The notes below the pieces were generated by a model. It worked only from the letters and a program-made list of their open reading frames with translations, did no database searches and had not been told where the DNA came from. A stretch of DNA of 64,000 nt, from the NCBI RefSeq assembly GCF_024679095.1, contig NC_066513.1:10259386-10323385 (forward strand). Reading direction: 5' to 3'. Positions 1 through 9,710 of this stretch are shown in pieces. Source of the stretch: Eriocheir sinensis. Taxonomy: Eukaryota; Arthropoda; Malacostraca; Decapoda; Varunidae. Every line of letters starts with the position of its first letter. Positions within the stretch are counted from its first letter, which is position 1. The position numbers and the translations under genes are program-made.

Positions 1-29
1 TCAAAACCCTCGCGGCGAATTCTTGGGGA

Positions 30-265
30 CTTTTAGTATGTTATTAGGGAAGGTCTCCTGAGCACCTTCTGAAAATTCCAGCTTGTTACTAATTTGTTCC
101 GGGTTGAAGCCATATTTGAGCTAATGCTCCTGGACTATACTGACAGTAATGATTTAACGGGAGTGCACTGGAAAGCAACAATGGTCAAGGAGTGGTTTTG
201 CCGCAGGGGAATTGGGAAATATTGAGAAGCGTTGCAGTGCATGGTTTGCCGAGAATCAGGACCAA
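30..265 (+). mobile_element. RTE-type LINE, 5' piece of copy 1
   Basis: This stretch aligns by eye with the linker between endonuclease and reverse transcriptase of the better RTE copy at 54.1-54.4 kb. Shared blocks include the stretch reading GAGTGCACTGG and the block around GAATCAGGACCA at 253-264. No reading frame survives. The same copy resumes at about 2203, so the LINE, SINE and MITE in between are later insertions. The far left end is too diverged to place exactly. Confidence 0.55.
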
Positions 266-500
266 TGTGTGTAATGCGGGGATCTTCAAAATACGTGATT
301 CACATTTCCGAAACACACAAAAAAATAATATAGCTCAGCAAGAATGAGATAAACCTACCGATGCCGGTGCCTGAACCCGCGGCCGGCCAGACATGAAGCC
401 AGATTTTTACCCAGTTGGTTAACAGGCTTCCCACAGCAAAATGGCTTTTGAGGGTCTTTTCACACCAGGCGGGTCACTACATATAGGGCTCAGTCAAGAA
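266..500. other. Unassigned spacer inside the RTE copy
   Basis: No gene or clear repeat is seen. There is a short A-rich stretch (about 318-332) and a GC-rich patch around 375-395. It lies between the RTE break and the first recognisable LINE codons, so it may be the decayed 5' part of the inserted LINE. Confidence 0.3.
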
Positions 501-920
501 TTCTGGGTATGTGCCCAGCATTTGGAAAGTAGCTAATGTGACGCCAACTTTCAAAGAGGGACAGGTCAGCTTCTTTTAACTAGCGCCCAATTAGCTTAAC
601 ATTGGTTACAGGCAAGATGATGGAGTCGATAATAGCCAGGACCATTTGGGATCATCTAGAGAAATATAGCTTAATTCACGACTCGCAGCATGGGTTCACA
701 AATGGTACGCCATACCTTACCAATCCCTTGTCTTTCTACAATAAAGTAACTGAGGCAGTAGATAGATATGAAAACTATCATGTAATATATCTTGAGTTTA
801 GTGGTTTGACAAAGTTCCTCAGCACCGACTATTAAATTGCAGGTTCAAGGAGTAGACGGGAATGTTTTGACTGGATCAGGGCGTGGCTTAGCAATAGGAA
901 GCAAAGAGTGCATTTCAATG

Positions 921-1257
921 TTTTTTTTTTTTTTTTACATCACAGCCTATAGCGTCTGTAGGCTTTAGGGGCCTAGCTGGTGGTCGGCCCAAACCCGTCA
1001 TGGCGCAGGCAATTTTTTTTTTTAGTGGCGCCAGTTATGCTTGGCTCATGCTGCCCCCCGGAACTCATTCTTGATTCACTAGACGGTTTCTTCTGGAGTC
1101 CGGGTTGATGGGTGGTCTTCAGGACAGCATGTGGGTAGTCTTAGACCACTCGACGGTGACTGAAAAATCCCAGGTGGTAGTGTGGGGATTCGAATCGACG
1201 TTGTCCATGGCGTGATGAATGCTGGCCCAGCACGCTAACCACTCAGCCACCGCCTAC
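921..1257 (-). mobile_element. tRNA-derived SINE inserted in LINE copy A (reverse)
   Basis: Read on the minus strand it starts with an A-box-like GGCGGTGGCTGAGTGG (at 1253-1237) and has a B-box GATTCGAATC-type sequence near 1186-1196. It then has the body shared with three other copies in the window (GTGGGTAG, CCGGACTCCAG, GGGGGGCAGCATGAGCC) and ends in an A tail seen as T921-936. The LINE continues on both sides, so it is a younger insertion. A second T run at 1012-1022 interrupts the body. Confidence 0.85.
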
Positions 1258-1757
1258 CCTGACTGGGGCTGTGTTACGATTGGGGTCCCACAAGGTTTGG
1301 TATTGGGTCCATTGCTGTTCATCATTTATATCAATGATGTAGATACAGGAATTAGTAGTGGTCAGTAAGTTTACTGATGATATCAAGATAGGTAGAGTAA
1401 TTGAGTTGGATCAGAACACTAATGTTCTCCAGGATAAACTAAACAGATTGTACGATTGGGCGGAAAGTGGCAGATGGAGTTCAACGTCTGGGAAGTGCAG
1501 TATTCTTGGTGTAGGTAGGAACAACCTCTCACATAATTATTGCATAAATGAAACTTCCATAAACAGGTCTAGGTGAGAGAGGAATTTAGGGGTCTTAGTG
1601 TGCTCTGATCCTTGTTCAGGGACACACTGCATTCAAGCTAGAAACCAAGCTAACCTGGTACAGAGATCCATTTCAAGAAGTGTGCCTGAGTTATCCTCAA
1701 GCTATATTTAGGTTTAGTTATACTTCGCCTTCATTATGCGGTTCAGTTCTGGTCACC

Positions 1758-2153
1758 TTAAAGGCCCAGTCACACTGAGTTTGCGACCTAATGATGACCT
1801 CCCGCGACCTGCAGGTCGCGGGAGATTTCACATGGTCGTGTGTGCGATCGTCATGTGTCTCCGTCCGCCGTGCGACCGAAAAGGTCGGATGGAGGTATTT
1901 GGTGCTCCATCAAAAACCTCAAGCCGACCTTTCAGGTCTCTCCCCGTCGTGAAAAGGTTGCCGTTCGATGGCCGAATGGGCTGCGTCTGGACCGAAAGCG
2001 GACTGCCACCGGTGGCCGACAGATGACGGTTAACTGGTGAACAGCTACCGGATAGCGAGCAGACGCCGTCTGGTTGCTGTCAGCTAGTAGGTCGTCGCCG
2101 ATGTTCTGCGTTTACTTTGCATATGTCATTAGCCGTTGTCGGCCTTTTATAGG
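1758..2153. mobile_element. Harbinger-like MITE inserted in LINE copy A
   Basis: The LINE sequence GGTCACCTTA is interrupted here by AAGGCCCAGTCACAC; the right end is GGCCTTTTA. A 3-bp TTA direct repeat brackets short inverted ends (AAGGCC/GGCCTT), which is the PIF/Harbinger pattern. The interior is GC-rich, repeats blocks around CGACC and GGTCG, and holds a perfect 26-bp palindrome at 1799-1824 centred on CTGCAG. No transposase ORF is present. The LINE between its C-terminal block and its tail is missing, so some target sequence was lost or deleted. Confidence 0.55.
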
Positions 2154-2202
2154 CCTACCGCCATCTTGCAGACTCCTTACGTTCTCATGTTCTTATGTTC
2201 TT

Positions 2203-3600
2203 AAAGAACTAATGCATTTTTGAGAAGAGACAAAGATAGGTATGGCAGGAGTCTTGGTAAGGACGTCGAGGGCCATTTCAGTGCAAATGACCTCTGACCT
2301 GCCTACTGAGCCCTGAAGATGCTCTGCTTTGGGCCTCTCTCTCAAGCAAGTACTATCCGCACATAAGCGGTTGTTTCGTCAAAGACATTGATGAGTAGAG
2401 AGCTCTTTCGACTGAGTACTTTGAGCAGCTGTTCACGTCAGATGCTTAGATTGAGCAGCCCCTAACCAGTAGGTAACTGTTGATCCACCCATTGGCAAAA
2501 GCCCACTCTCTCTCTCTCTCTCTCTCTCTGGAGATGATCTGAGGGGCTGTGGCAAGGTTTGGGGCTGGAAAAGCAACTGGTGCTTGTAACATCATTATGA
2601 AATTCATCAAAGCTGGAGGTGAGTCCATGCATGATCCGCAAATTGCATGCGGTCTTGATTGCCGTATGGCAATCTGGTACTATACATCTTGATTGGAAGA
2701 GGGTTCTGGTTGTCCCTATCTGGAAAGGGAAAAGGGACCGTCAGTAATGTAACAATTACGTACAGTGGTATTTCACTGGTCAGTGTCAAGCATTACTGAA
2801 GCTGAAGAGGCTTGAGCAGTCTGGGTTTACGTCTAGTAAGTCAATAACTGACCGTTTCGCAGTGCTTCGTGAACTGGTGGAGTGTTAACGTGAGCTCCGA
2901 CAAGGGATGCTTGCAGCCCAAGTCGATCTCAAGAAGGCGTTTAATTCAATCCTTCGTAAAGCACTCTCCGGCAACTTTGTGGGATTCCTGCAACGATCAT
3001 TACTCTATTAATGGTCTATATTTTGAGACAGAGTGTGCTGTGAAATGTATGCTGGAGAGGGGCGTATCCAACTTTTTTTTCCTGAAAACACGAGTGAGGC
3101 TGGGGTGTCTCTTTCCCCTATCACTTTCAACACCTATATGGACTGAGTATTAGGCAGAGTTGTGGAGCAAAGTCATTGTGGAGCATCTGTTGGCAATGCC
3201 AAGGTCATTGATCTGGCTTTGCCGATGATGCAGTTACCTTCTTCGAGTCGAAGGATGCTCTGTTGATGGGTCTACAGTCCCTACATGATAAGGCAAAGCC
3301 TTTGGAAATGCAGGTCTCCTTTACTATTACTGAGATGCAGGTGTTTGGAGGTTCACTGGATGAAAAGTGCAGTGTTTATGCATGTGTCAAGAACATTGAT
3401 ATCATGGAAAATTCATCCTACTTCTGTAGCTCAATGAGAACACTTCAACAATACAAAGCGCCCCTGACGTATGCCGTTAGTAAGGTCAGAGGAGCTATCA
3501 GCACGATCGTAAAGCTAAATGATAGAATGGGATGCAATCTTGTGGCAGAGCTGGTTGTAAATATAAGATGCACATTAACAATGCTGGCAAGCACGTGAGT
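2203..3600 (+). pseudogene. RTE-type LINE, 3' piece of copy 1 (RT remnant)
   Basis: It matches the RTE at 54.4-55.6 kb block by block: the AAAGATAGGTATGGCAGG region, the VEGHFxANDL region near 2266-2300, the HAVLTAVWxSGT region near 2645-2685, the AAQVDLKKAFNS region at 2915-2950, the GVRQGCV region near 3090-3120, the FADDA block at 3215-3235, and MQVFGGSLDEK around 3343-3370. Every domain is broken by stops and indels. A small (CT)n replaces part of the coding sequence at 2505-2530. The RT motifs identify the clade; no functional protein can be made. Confidence 0.75.
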
Positions 3601-3714
3601 GGTAGGTAATTTTAGGAACTGAAAATTACAGTTCAGCTTATATTGAGTCATGATTATTCAATGTCGACAAAAGATAAGTAAAAAAGGTAAAGTTTGGGAT
3701 ACATAGTTAAGGCT

Positions 3715-3845
3715 GGGCAGGCATCAGTAACAGTACCAGTACTAAAAGAACCTCGTTAACGGTACTGCTACCAGCCATGAGCCCCAGCTTCAGGCTTGTC
3801 AGTACTGGTACCGGTGCCTGAGTATTGGTACTCACAATATCAACA
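3715..3845. repeat. GTACC/GTACTG-rich degenerate repeat
   Basis: Short words such as AGTACCAGTACT, GGTACTG and GGTACCGG recur in both orientations. This resembles the GTAC-rich elements at 20.36-20.80 and 36.28-36.74 kb, but it is shorter. It is probably the subterminal repeat of a non-autonomous DNA transposon. Confidence 0.4.
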
Positions 3846-3864
3846 TTAACGGAACCTGCCCAGT

Positions 3865-4081
3865 CCTACTGCGTGTGGCCTCGATGGTCATCTCCGCCTC
3901 TTTGGCCCTTCAGCCTGCAGTGGGTAAGAACTCATCGCCCCGGGGCACCGGGCCAGCGTAACATATGGGTCGCCAAAGTTTGTTCCCCTTGTTTACCCAG
4001 GTACCCATTAATCGACCAGCCCAAAAAGGGCTACGCACTGACTACCTGTGCCGGGATTCGAACCTGGGCCCAAAGATCTAT
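3865..4081 (-). mobile_element. tRNA-type SINE fragment (second family, reverse)
   Basis: On the minus strand it carries a strong B-box, GGTTCGAATCCCGGC (at about 4064-4050), followed by a GC-rich body. The A-box end is missing because the gypsy LTR begins at 4082, directly after the B-box flank. The body differs from the four-copy SINE family elsewhere in the window. No A tail is clear. Confidence 0.5.
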
Positions 4082-4432
4082 TGTAAGGCATTAGTATATA
4101 TAATAAAATGAAGATATATATGTAAGGAATGTACGTGTCGAAACACTAGCTATATATGGCACCACCGGATGTTTAAGATGAGCTAGGTTGTTGTTAACCT
4201 TGAAAGAGAGTGGCGCCACATCTTGAATGTGCTGCAGTGGACACCGGCTGATTCGAGGTTATCACCGACGAGAGCCAGGACTCGCGACGATGAAGGCAGA
4301 ACAAGACGGGCGAGGGGGACAGCAAGACGTGTGCCTTGCAGCGTGTCGACTTTTAAAGGCGTCTCCTCAAACTCATTGTAAATATGTTTAAGACTGTATA
4401 ATATAGTTACAAACTTACAACACGTTTTATAG

Positions 4433-4493
<61 letters not shown>

Positions 4494-4770
4494 GGAAGTT
4501 AAGGCAATCCACTCGATCAGCCATATCTACATAACTTTCGATACACGCCTCATGGTAAGGCCTTTTGTTACTTCACTAACCTCAATCAACTCTGATGCGC
4601 AAGTAACTGTGACTCCAGCCCAGGCAGCGAAGTAATAGTGTGAGCCATTAACAAACAATAACCGTGTTACCCTAAACAGACATATAAACTAGCTACGAAA
4701 AAGAGCTAACATAAATAGTGGCATGCGTGTAACGAACCAGCCCGAAGTCTCTCTAATATATAACTGAACA
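4082..4770 (+). mobile_element. Gypsy-1 5' LTR
   Basis: The LTR starts TGTAAGG and ends CTGAACA, giving the canonical TG...CA ends. Its first 55 bases and its internal AAGACTGTATAATATAGTTA block align with the solo LTR at 6776-7232. A (GA)n tract at 4435-4488 lies where the solo LTR has only a short GAGAGAGAG run, so the LTR grew by microsatellite expansion. It is followed by a GTGGGAGCAGTGAGG stretch in the primer-binding position, then leader and gag. The 3' LTR was not found. Confidence 0.65.
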
Positions 4771-5290
4771 TTGTGTGGGAGCAGTGAGGCGGACTCTGCA
4801 ACTGCTATCAAAACGCTGACATAGATACGGTTTTAGTAAATACACCACTTTTACCAATATTTTAGGTGAATTGCTTTTATTTTCACGTGTTTAGGCGTGT
4901 GGAGCCTTATCTAATTTTCATTTTCAGCTGTTGAGTTTTTTCCTCTGCTGTGTGGATGTTTAATATTTATCCTGAACTGTAACATTGTTAAGCATTAAGC
5001 ATATTCATTCATTTTGTTTTATATTTTGTGTGTGTTTCTTGCACAATGGATAAAAGGTGCAAAGACAACTCTTTTTGACTTTCCACTACTCACTTCTTCT
5101 TTTTTTCCCCTTTTTCATGCCCTTTAGAAGCATCGGTGGCGAGTGAGAATACACTTAGCATTGAAATACCATTTCCTTAATTAATTTTATCAACGGTAAT
5201 TCTTTTTTATTTATGCTCTCCTTATACCTTCTTGCACCCCATGAATGCAACATTTTACTAGTAACTCTTTTAATTGCAGGAAACACTGAC
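4771..5290 (+). other. Gypsy-1 leader (5' untranslated region)
   Basis: This is an AT-rich, T-rich non-coding stretch between the LTR and gag. It ends in a sequence resembling a 3' splice site (T-rich tract then TTGCAG at 5274-5279) just before the first gag-like ATG at 5292. A leader intron is possible but unproven. No other gene is seen. Confidence 0.4.
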
Positions 5291-5291
5291 A

Positions 5292-6545
5292 TGGGGTTAC
5301 AAGCTCAAACCGATAACTATCAACTGACAGATGGAGCGGACAGTGACACCAAGGATGACGACCATAGTGCGGTGCCTTCTTCTGAGCCACCGCGAGGTAC
5401 TTACATAAATACTAACCACACAATTACTACTTCTGCCGACTTCTCCGGCAGTTAGGGCTTTCTCGAGCAATGAAGCTGATTACATAGCTAGAGATTTCAT
5501 TTTGCAATGCGAGGATGTCATGAACAATTCATTCGTGTCAAATCCGGGAGATAAAATCTCCTTCATTGGATCCCGATTCAAACCAGGATCGGGGATGCGG
5601 CTCTCATGAACGCGAGCGCGTTCACAAAACCACAAGAAAAAAAAATTATGCCGCGTTTCGGGCACATTTTCTTGAAACGTTTGGGGAAGATGTGAGACAC
5701 AGCCTCGTAAAGGGAGTAAATTTAACTGTGGACACTTTGCTATCAAATGCGGGAGGTAAAGCCCTTTTTGACGAGCAAGTGGACGCCAATCGGCTGTCTA
5801 CTGATTTGATCTCGTATTTGAAACTAGGTGACTGGACAGATGGATAAAATATATATCTAGCAAAAACTAGTAAATTTCTAGAATTCTTCATATTCATGGC
5901 TGTCCTGAAAGGTCAGTGTCGAAAGAGTTCCTAATCTCTTGCATTCAGCCCCAATGACGAACTACACGATTTCGGGCTTAAATTCAAGACCAAAACTGAA
6001 GAGAAAGAAGGTGCAGCGCATCCCGCTGTAGCTGTAATCGAGCTGAAAAATGTTAATGGTAGCGCTTCTACCTCATCTGTAGTTGCCTCCGCCACCGAAG
6101 AGCCTAAGTTCAACTGTTTCTACTGTCAACGAGACGGTCATACAGTAGACTATTGTAGAGAACCCCAGCGAGATCGGAAGGGACAGAGTGCAAATGGGGA
6201 CACGCATAAGTCCGGAAACGCTGCTCCTAAGAAGACGCCATCCGCATCCTCAAGTCGTGCCGCGGGTAACAACACTGGCAAACACTGTGATATTCACGGT
6301 ACTAATAGTCATGCCACTGATAAGTGCTTCTCTGTGACCAAATTTAAGAAGCAGCGGGCAGGCAGGCACGAAAAGGGTTCGCATTCTTGGGAAGCTCAGC
6401 ACGCTCCCAAAACCGACCTGGGGCAGGAACTCAGGCATCGAAAGAGAATGAGACTGCGATTGGGCAAAACGATAGTACTTTGCTAGAATCTGTGGTGGCC
6501 GCGTGCAGTCTGCCTAGCATTATTGCACTTACAGTAAAATTTGGG
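5292..6545 (+). pseudogene. Gypsy-1 gag, frameshifted
   Basis: Gag packages the element RNA in a virus-like particle. It starts at an ATG reading MGLQAQTDNYQ, stops at 5453 and continues in other frames. The capsid-like block with DYIARDFILQCE and ISFIGSRFKPG (about 5470-5590) parallels the Gypsy-2 gag block ARQFLDLCE and IAFIRSRLLPG. A CCHC knuckle (FNCFYCQRDGHTVDYC) lies near 6112-6160, and a second Cys/His motif (HCDIHGTNSHATDKC) near 6283-6330. At least three frameshifts or stops disrupt it. It is cut at 6545 by a SINE. Confidence 0.75.
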
Positions 6546-7354
6546 GAGGCGGTGGCTGACCGGATAGCGAGACGGCCCAGCGTTCAGGAGGACGTGAGTT
6601 CAATCCCCGAACGGTGCCACCAAGCTGGAATTTTTTAGCCACTGCCGAGTGGCTTAAAACTATCCACATGCTGTCCAGAAGACCACCTATCAACCCGGAC
6701 TCTAGATTCTAGGATTAAAGATGAGCTCCGGGAGGGCAGTATGAGCCAACGCAAGATGGCGCCACTATAAACACTTGTAATGTGTATATTATAACATAAT
6801 GTGAATGTGTGAATGTATGTCGTATCGCCATGGCCCAGTGGCGCCAGGACGTTACACACAGAAGCTACGTTGTGCTTAGGAGGTGCTCCTTGCCGTGGGA
6901 ACGGTGTTGATCCAGCAAGCATGCTGCCCGCTGGCCGCTCCTGTACCAAGAGAAGCCGGAAGAACATAGCGGGCGGCGGGCGAGAGCAGAGTACTGCTCG
7001 GAGATGTGCGCGACTCTTGTGCGTGACTCCTCCACACTGTTATAAGACTGTGAATATAGTTAAAAAGCCACAACTGTTTTAATTACATGAGAGAGAGAGT
7101 AAATTAAGTGAACTCAAAGTGAACTTATAACGGCTACCGCTCGGCCAACACATAACACACATCACTTAACTAAAAGGCTATTGTGTTGTCTCACGACTTC
7201 TGTCAACTGGAGAAAGCAGGCAACGATTAACACACTCGCCTGCGCCAGAACGGGCTGGGCTGACCATCAGGCCCCACCTGGAAGAAGCCTTGGACCGACC
7301 ATAAGGAATCCAGGATCCACCAGGAAGAAGCCTACCGCCGCAATAGGCCAAGAC

Positions 7355-7386
<32 letters not shown>
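6546..7386 (+). mobile_element. tRNA-derived SINE, split by a solo LTR
   Basis: The 5' part (6546-6775) has the A-box stretch GGCGGTGGCTGACCGG, a degenerate B-box (GAGTTCAATCCC) and the family body down to CACTATAAACACT. The 3' part (7233-7386) resumes with CACTCGCCTGCGCC, ACGGGCTGGG and CCATCAGGCCCCACC, and ends in an A tail (7357-7386). The intervening 457 bp is an LTR. The SINE itself lies between the gag and the protease of Gypsy-1. Confidence 0.85.
6776..7232 (+). mobile_element. Solo gypsy LTR inside the SINE
   Basis: It begins TGTAATGTG and ends GATTAACA, with TG...CA ends. A 4-5 bp target duplication (CACT or ACACT) lies at 6771-6775 and 7232-7236. In uninterrupted SINE copies this site reads ATAAACACTCGCC. 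The sequence is related to the Gypsy-1 5' LTR at 4082, sharing the start and the AAGACTGTGAATATAGTTA block. With no internal sequence, it is most simply a solo LTR left by recombination between two LTRs. Confidence 0.8.
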
Positions 7387-7389
<3 letters not shown>

Positions 7390-7716
7390 TCCTTTGAAAG
7401 CTTCTTTTGCCGTCGACACCAGCGCTACGGGCCATCAGTCGTCAAAAGAAACGTACATGGCTTTAAAACGCGCGTCGCGTGGAGGTCGCTGGCGCCTTCG
7501 ACCCTCTGACCTGTACACCATTGTGGTGTCACCAGCGATAGTCTTATTATCTTTGATGTTGTTTGTTCGTTTACCCGTGAGTTTAGGCAAAAACACTCCT
7601 ATCATACGTTTGGATTTTTACGTGGCGTCAAACTTTTCACTGCCTTCTGACGGTCTCTTAGGGTTGTCGTCACTAAGGTCCAACCGCATGGTAGTTGCTC
7701 TAGAATCTAGATATTA
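7387..7716 (+). pseudogene. Gypsy-1 protease (retropepsin) remnant
   Basis: Retropepsin cleaves the Gag-Pol polyprotein. The frame reads FAVDTSATG where Gypsy-2 has LAVDTGATV, and the C-terminal LPSDGLLGLSSL block matches LPVDGILGLNAM of Gypsy-2. The catalytic triplet is thus DTS rather than DTG, a tolerated or decayed variant. The frame is open to a stop at 7715 and its start is fused to SINE tail sequence. Confidence 0.7.
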
Positions 7717-7995
7717 ATACAGTAAAGTTTCAAGGGAGATCATTTAAGGCCATGGATAAACCTGTGCGCCTTGTTTCTCCCTGCATGGGAAAGACCCAGC
7801 AAGGGACGGGAAGGTTTTTTGTTTTTTTTCTGAGCAAGCAGTACCTACCGTTCCGGCTTTTTCCACGGTGTCAGTGCCTTCCAGTAACACGACACCACTT
7901 CAAGAAAATCCAACAAAGCCAACTTACCTTTCCGGGTTAGGAACCTCACCGGTCGACTCGCGCAATGGTTCCTGACCATCCAGGACTGGCTGTGG
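7717..7995 (+). pseudogene. Gypsy-1 post-protease scrap joined to an RNase H end
   Basis: After the protease the sequence keeps about 200 bp of non-aligned material, then at about 7940-7990 encodes NLTGRLAQWFLTIQD. This matches the end of the RNase H domain of Gypsy-2 (LHGRLARWFLTIQ, near 15155-15195). The reverse transcriptase and most of RNase H are absent, so a large internal deletion is implied. Integrase and the 3' LTR are not recognisable. Confidence 0.6.
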
Positions 7996-8360
7996 GAGAG
8001 CATGACTTAGTGAGGGAGTGATAGAATGAGTCAGTGAGTGAGGAAGGGAAGAAAAAAAGTGCAAATGAGTGACAACATGCTACTGTCTGAAGAACTACAG
8101 TATTACTGAGCTCTACGGGGAAGGTGACTGACTGGCTGAGGGAGTGAATGAGTTAGAGAGGAAGTGATAGAATGAGTCAGTGAGTGGATAAGTGAGTGAA
8201 TAATTGAAGAAGGGAAGGAGAAAAGTGCAAATGAGTGACATATTACTGTCTGAAGAACCATTACCGAGTTCTGTGGGGAGGGTGACTGACTGGCTGGCTG
8301 TCAATAATTATTCTAGTTATGTGCCAGTCAATAATTATTCTAGTTATGTAACGCCAATTC
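7996..8360. repeat. About 150-bp tandem duplication plus a 29-bp duplication
   Basis: GAGTGATAGAATGAGTCAGTG occurs at about 8015 and 8164, and the following AAGTGCAAATGAGTGACA and CTGTCTGAAGAAC blocks repeat with the same spacing. This is a diverged tandem duplication rich in GTGA words. At 8301-8350 the words CAATAATTATTCTAGTTATG repeat once, 29 bp apart. No coding potential is convincing. Confidence 0.65.
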
Positions 8361-9020
8361 TCAAAGAGGGGGACAGGTCAGCTACTTTTAACTAGCGTCC
8401 TAATAGCTTAACATCGGCTACAACAAGACGATGGAGTCGATAATAGCCAGAAGCATTCGAGATCATCTAGAGAAACATAACTTATTCATGACTCGCAGCA
8501 TGGGTTCACGAAAGGTACGTCATACCTCACAAATCTTTTGTCCTTCTAAAATATAGTAATTGAGGCGATAGATAGAGATGAAACCTGTCATGTAATATAT
8601 CTTGATTTTAGTAAAGTTTTTGACAAAGTTCCTCACCACCGACTGTTGCTTGAATTACAGGCTCAGATAGTAGACGGGAACGTATTGAACTGGGTCAGGG
8701 CGTGGCTTAGAAATTGGAAGTAAAGAGTGCAAATCAATGGTAAAATATATGACTGGGGCTGTTACGAGTGGGGTCCCACAAGGTTTGGTATTTGGTCCAC
8801 TGTTGTTTATCATTTATATCAGTGATTTAAATACAGGAATTAGTAGTGATGTCAGTAAGTTTGCTGATGATTCCAAGATTGGTTAAGTAAATGAATCAGA
8901 TCAGGACACTAGTGTTCTCCAGGATGAACTAAACAGATGGTACGATTGAGAGGGGAATGGCAGATGGAGTTCAGTGTCTGTAAGCGCAGTATTCTGAGCG
9001 TAGGTAGGAACAACACCTCA
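8350..9020 (+). pseudogene. CR1/jockey-group LINE, copy B (RT fragment)
   Basis: This is the same family as copy A. It carries NYRPISLTS-like remains, MESIIARxIRDHLEK, DSQHGFTKG, LDFSKVFDKVPHHR (about 8600-8650), a broken GVPQG region (8770-8790) and a KFADDSKIG-like block (8858-8882). A stop (TAA) follows the ADD motif. It breaks off at TAGGAACAACACCTCAC, where a LINE tail is inserted in reverse. It lacks the SINE and MITE seen in copy A and therefore shows the empty sites. Confidence 0.75.
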
Positions 9021-9334
9021 CTTTTTTTTACAGCAAAGGAGACAGCACAAGGACACACACAAAAAGGAATCAATTATAAAAAAAAAAAAAACGCTACTCG
9101 CTGCTCCTGTAAAGAATCCGAAGAGGTGTCCTGATACCTTCCTCTTGAATGAGTTCAAGTCGTAGGCAGGAGGAAATACAGATGAAGGAAGATCGTTCCA
9201 GAGATTACCAGCGTGAGGGATGAAAGAGTAAAGATGCTGATTAACTCGTGCGTAAGGGATTTGGACAGTAAAGGGATGAGCTTGAGTAGAAAGTCATGTG
9301 CGGCGGGACCGCATGAGGGGGGGAGGCATGCAGT
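9021..9334 (-). mobile_element. Jockey-like LINE (family J), 3' end, reverse
   Basis: The minus strand corresponds to the C-terminal and 3' untranslated part of the family J LINE at 53.2-53.6 kb: the SFIPHAGNLWN-type block, FKRRVSGH-like codons, GCTGTCTCCTTTGCTGTAA and an A tail (seen as T at 9021-9028). It interrupts LINE copy B and is itself truncated at 9334 by the Gypsy-2 LTR, directly after GGCATGCAGTT. Confidence 0.8.
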
Positions 9335-9710
9335 TGTTATAGTAGGATATCAATGTATTATTATTATTTAATATCACCACGAATTAGGCATACAATTGTC
9401 AATGGAAAAACCCACGACAGATAGATCACGCCACCTTATAGGAATGTCGTCCGTCAGTGTTTACCGTCTCAGTTTTGTATACTTCGCACTCCGATGGTGC
9501 GTGGAGGTCACCTTGACATACGTGACCAATTGTAACAATTATTTTCCAACCTGTAACTCGCCACTCCTTCACGAGAGTCCGACTGACACACAACGACAGT
9601 CGCTCTCGCTCCGTCGCTTCTTGTACATAAAGGCTACGAATATAATTCGCCTTAAGGAAGCTGAAGTCTTAATCAACACCCTTTAAACGCCCCCCGACAA
9701 GCCCGTTACA
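9335..9710 (+). mobile_element. Gypsy-2 5' LTR
   Basis: It starts TGTTATAGTAGG, precisely where the LINE sequence breaks off, and ends CCCGTTACA. It is followed by TTTGGTGGCAGCGG, the usual junction of gypsy-type LTRs with the primer-binding region. Length is 376 bp. It is unrelated in sequence to the Gypsy-1 LTR. No copy can be seen downstream because of the scaffold gap. Confidence 0.75.

Larger units (their letters stand above)
500..2200 (+). pseudogene. CR1/jockey-group LINE, copy A (RT fragment, heavily broken)
   Basis: Reverse-transcriptase remnants in order are a block resembling the ANVTPxFKEG motif (around 535-560), MESIIARTIWDHLEK and DSQHGF (about 620-700), a decayed form of the DFSKAFDKVPHH motif (790-835), then after a SINE the GVPQG-like block (1285-1300) and the KFTDDIKIG block, equivalent to the FADD catalytic site (1367-1395). 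The C-terminal RPHLDYAVQFWSP-type block ends at about 1757, where a MITE is inserted. The 3' tail with repeated TTATGTTC lies at 2151-2200. Frameshifts and stops make it non-functional. Clade assignment rests on motif style and on the related copies at 8.35, 57.5 and 59.2 kb. Confidence 0.75.

Noticed and set aside
6635..7082. ORFs in the 6.6-7.1 kb region (about 90-110 aa)
   Set aside because: They lie across the junction of a SINE and a solo LTR and match no family.
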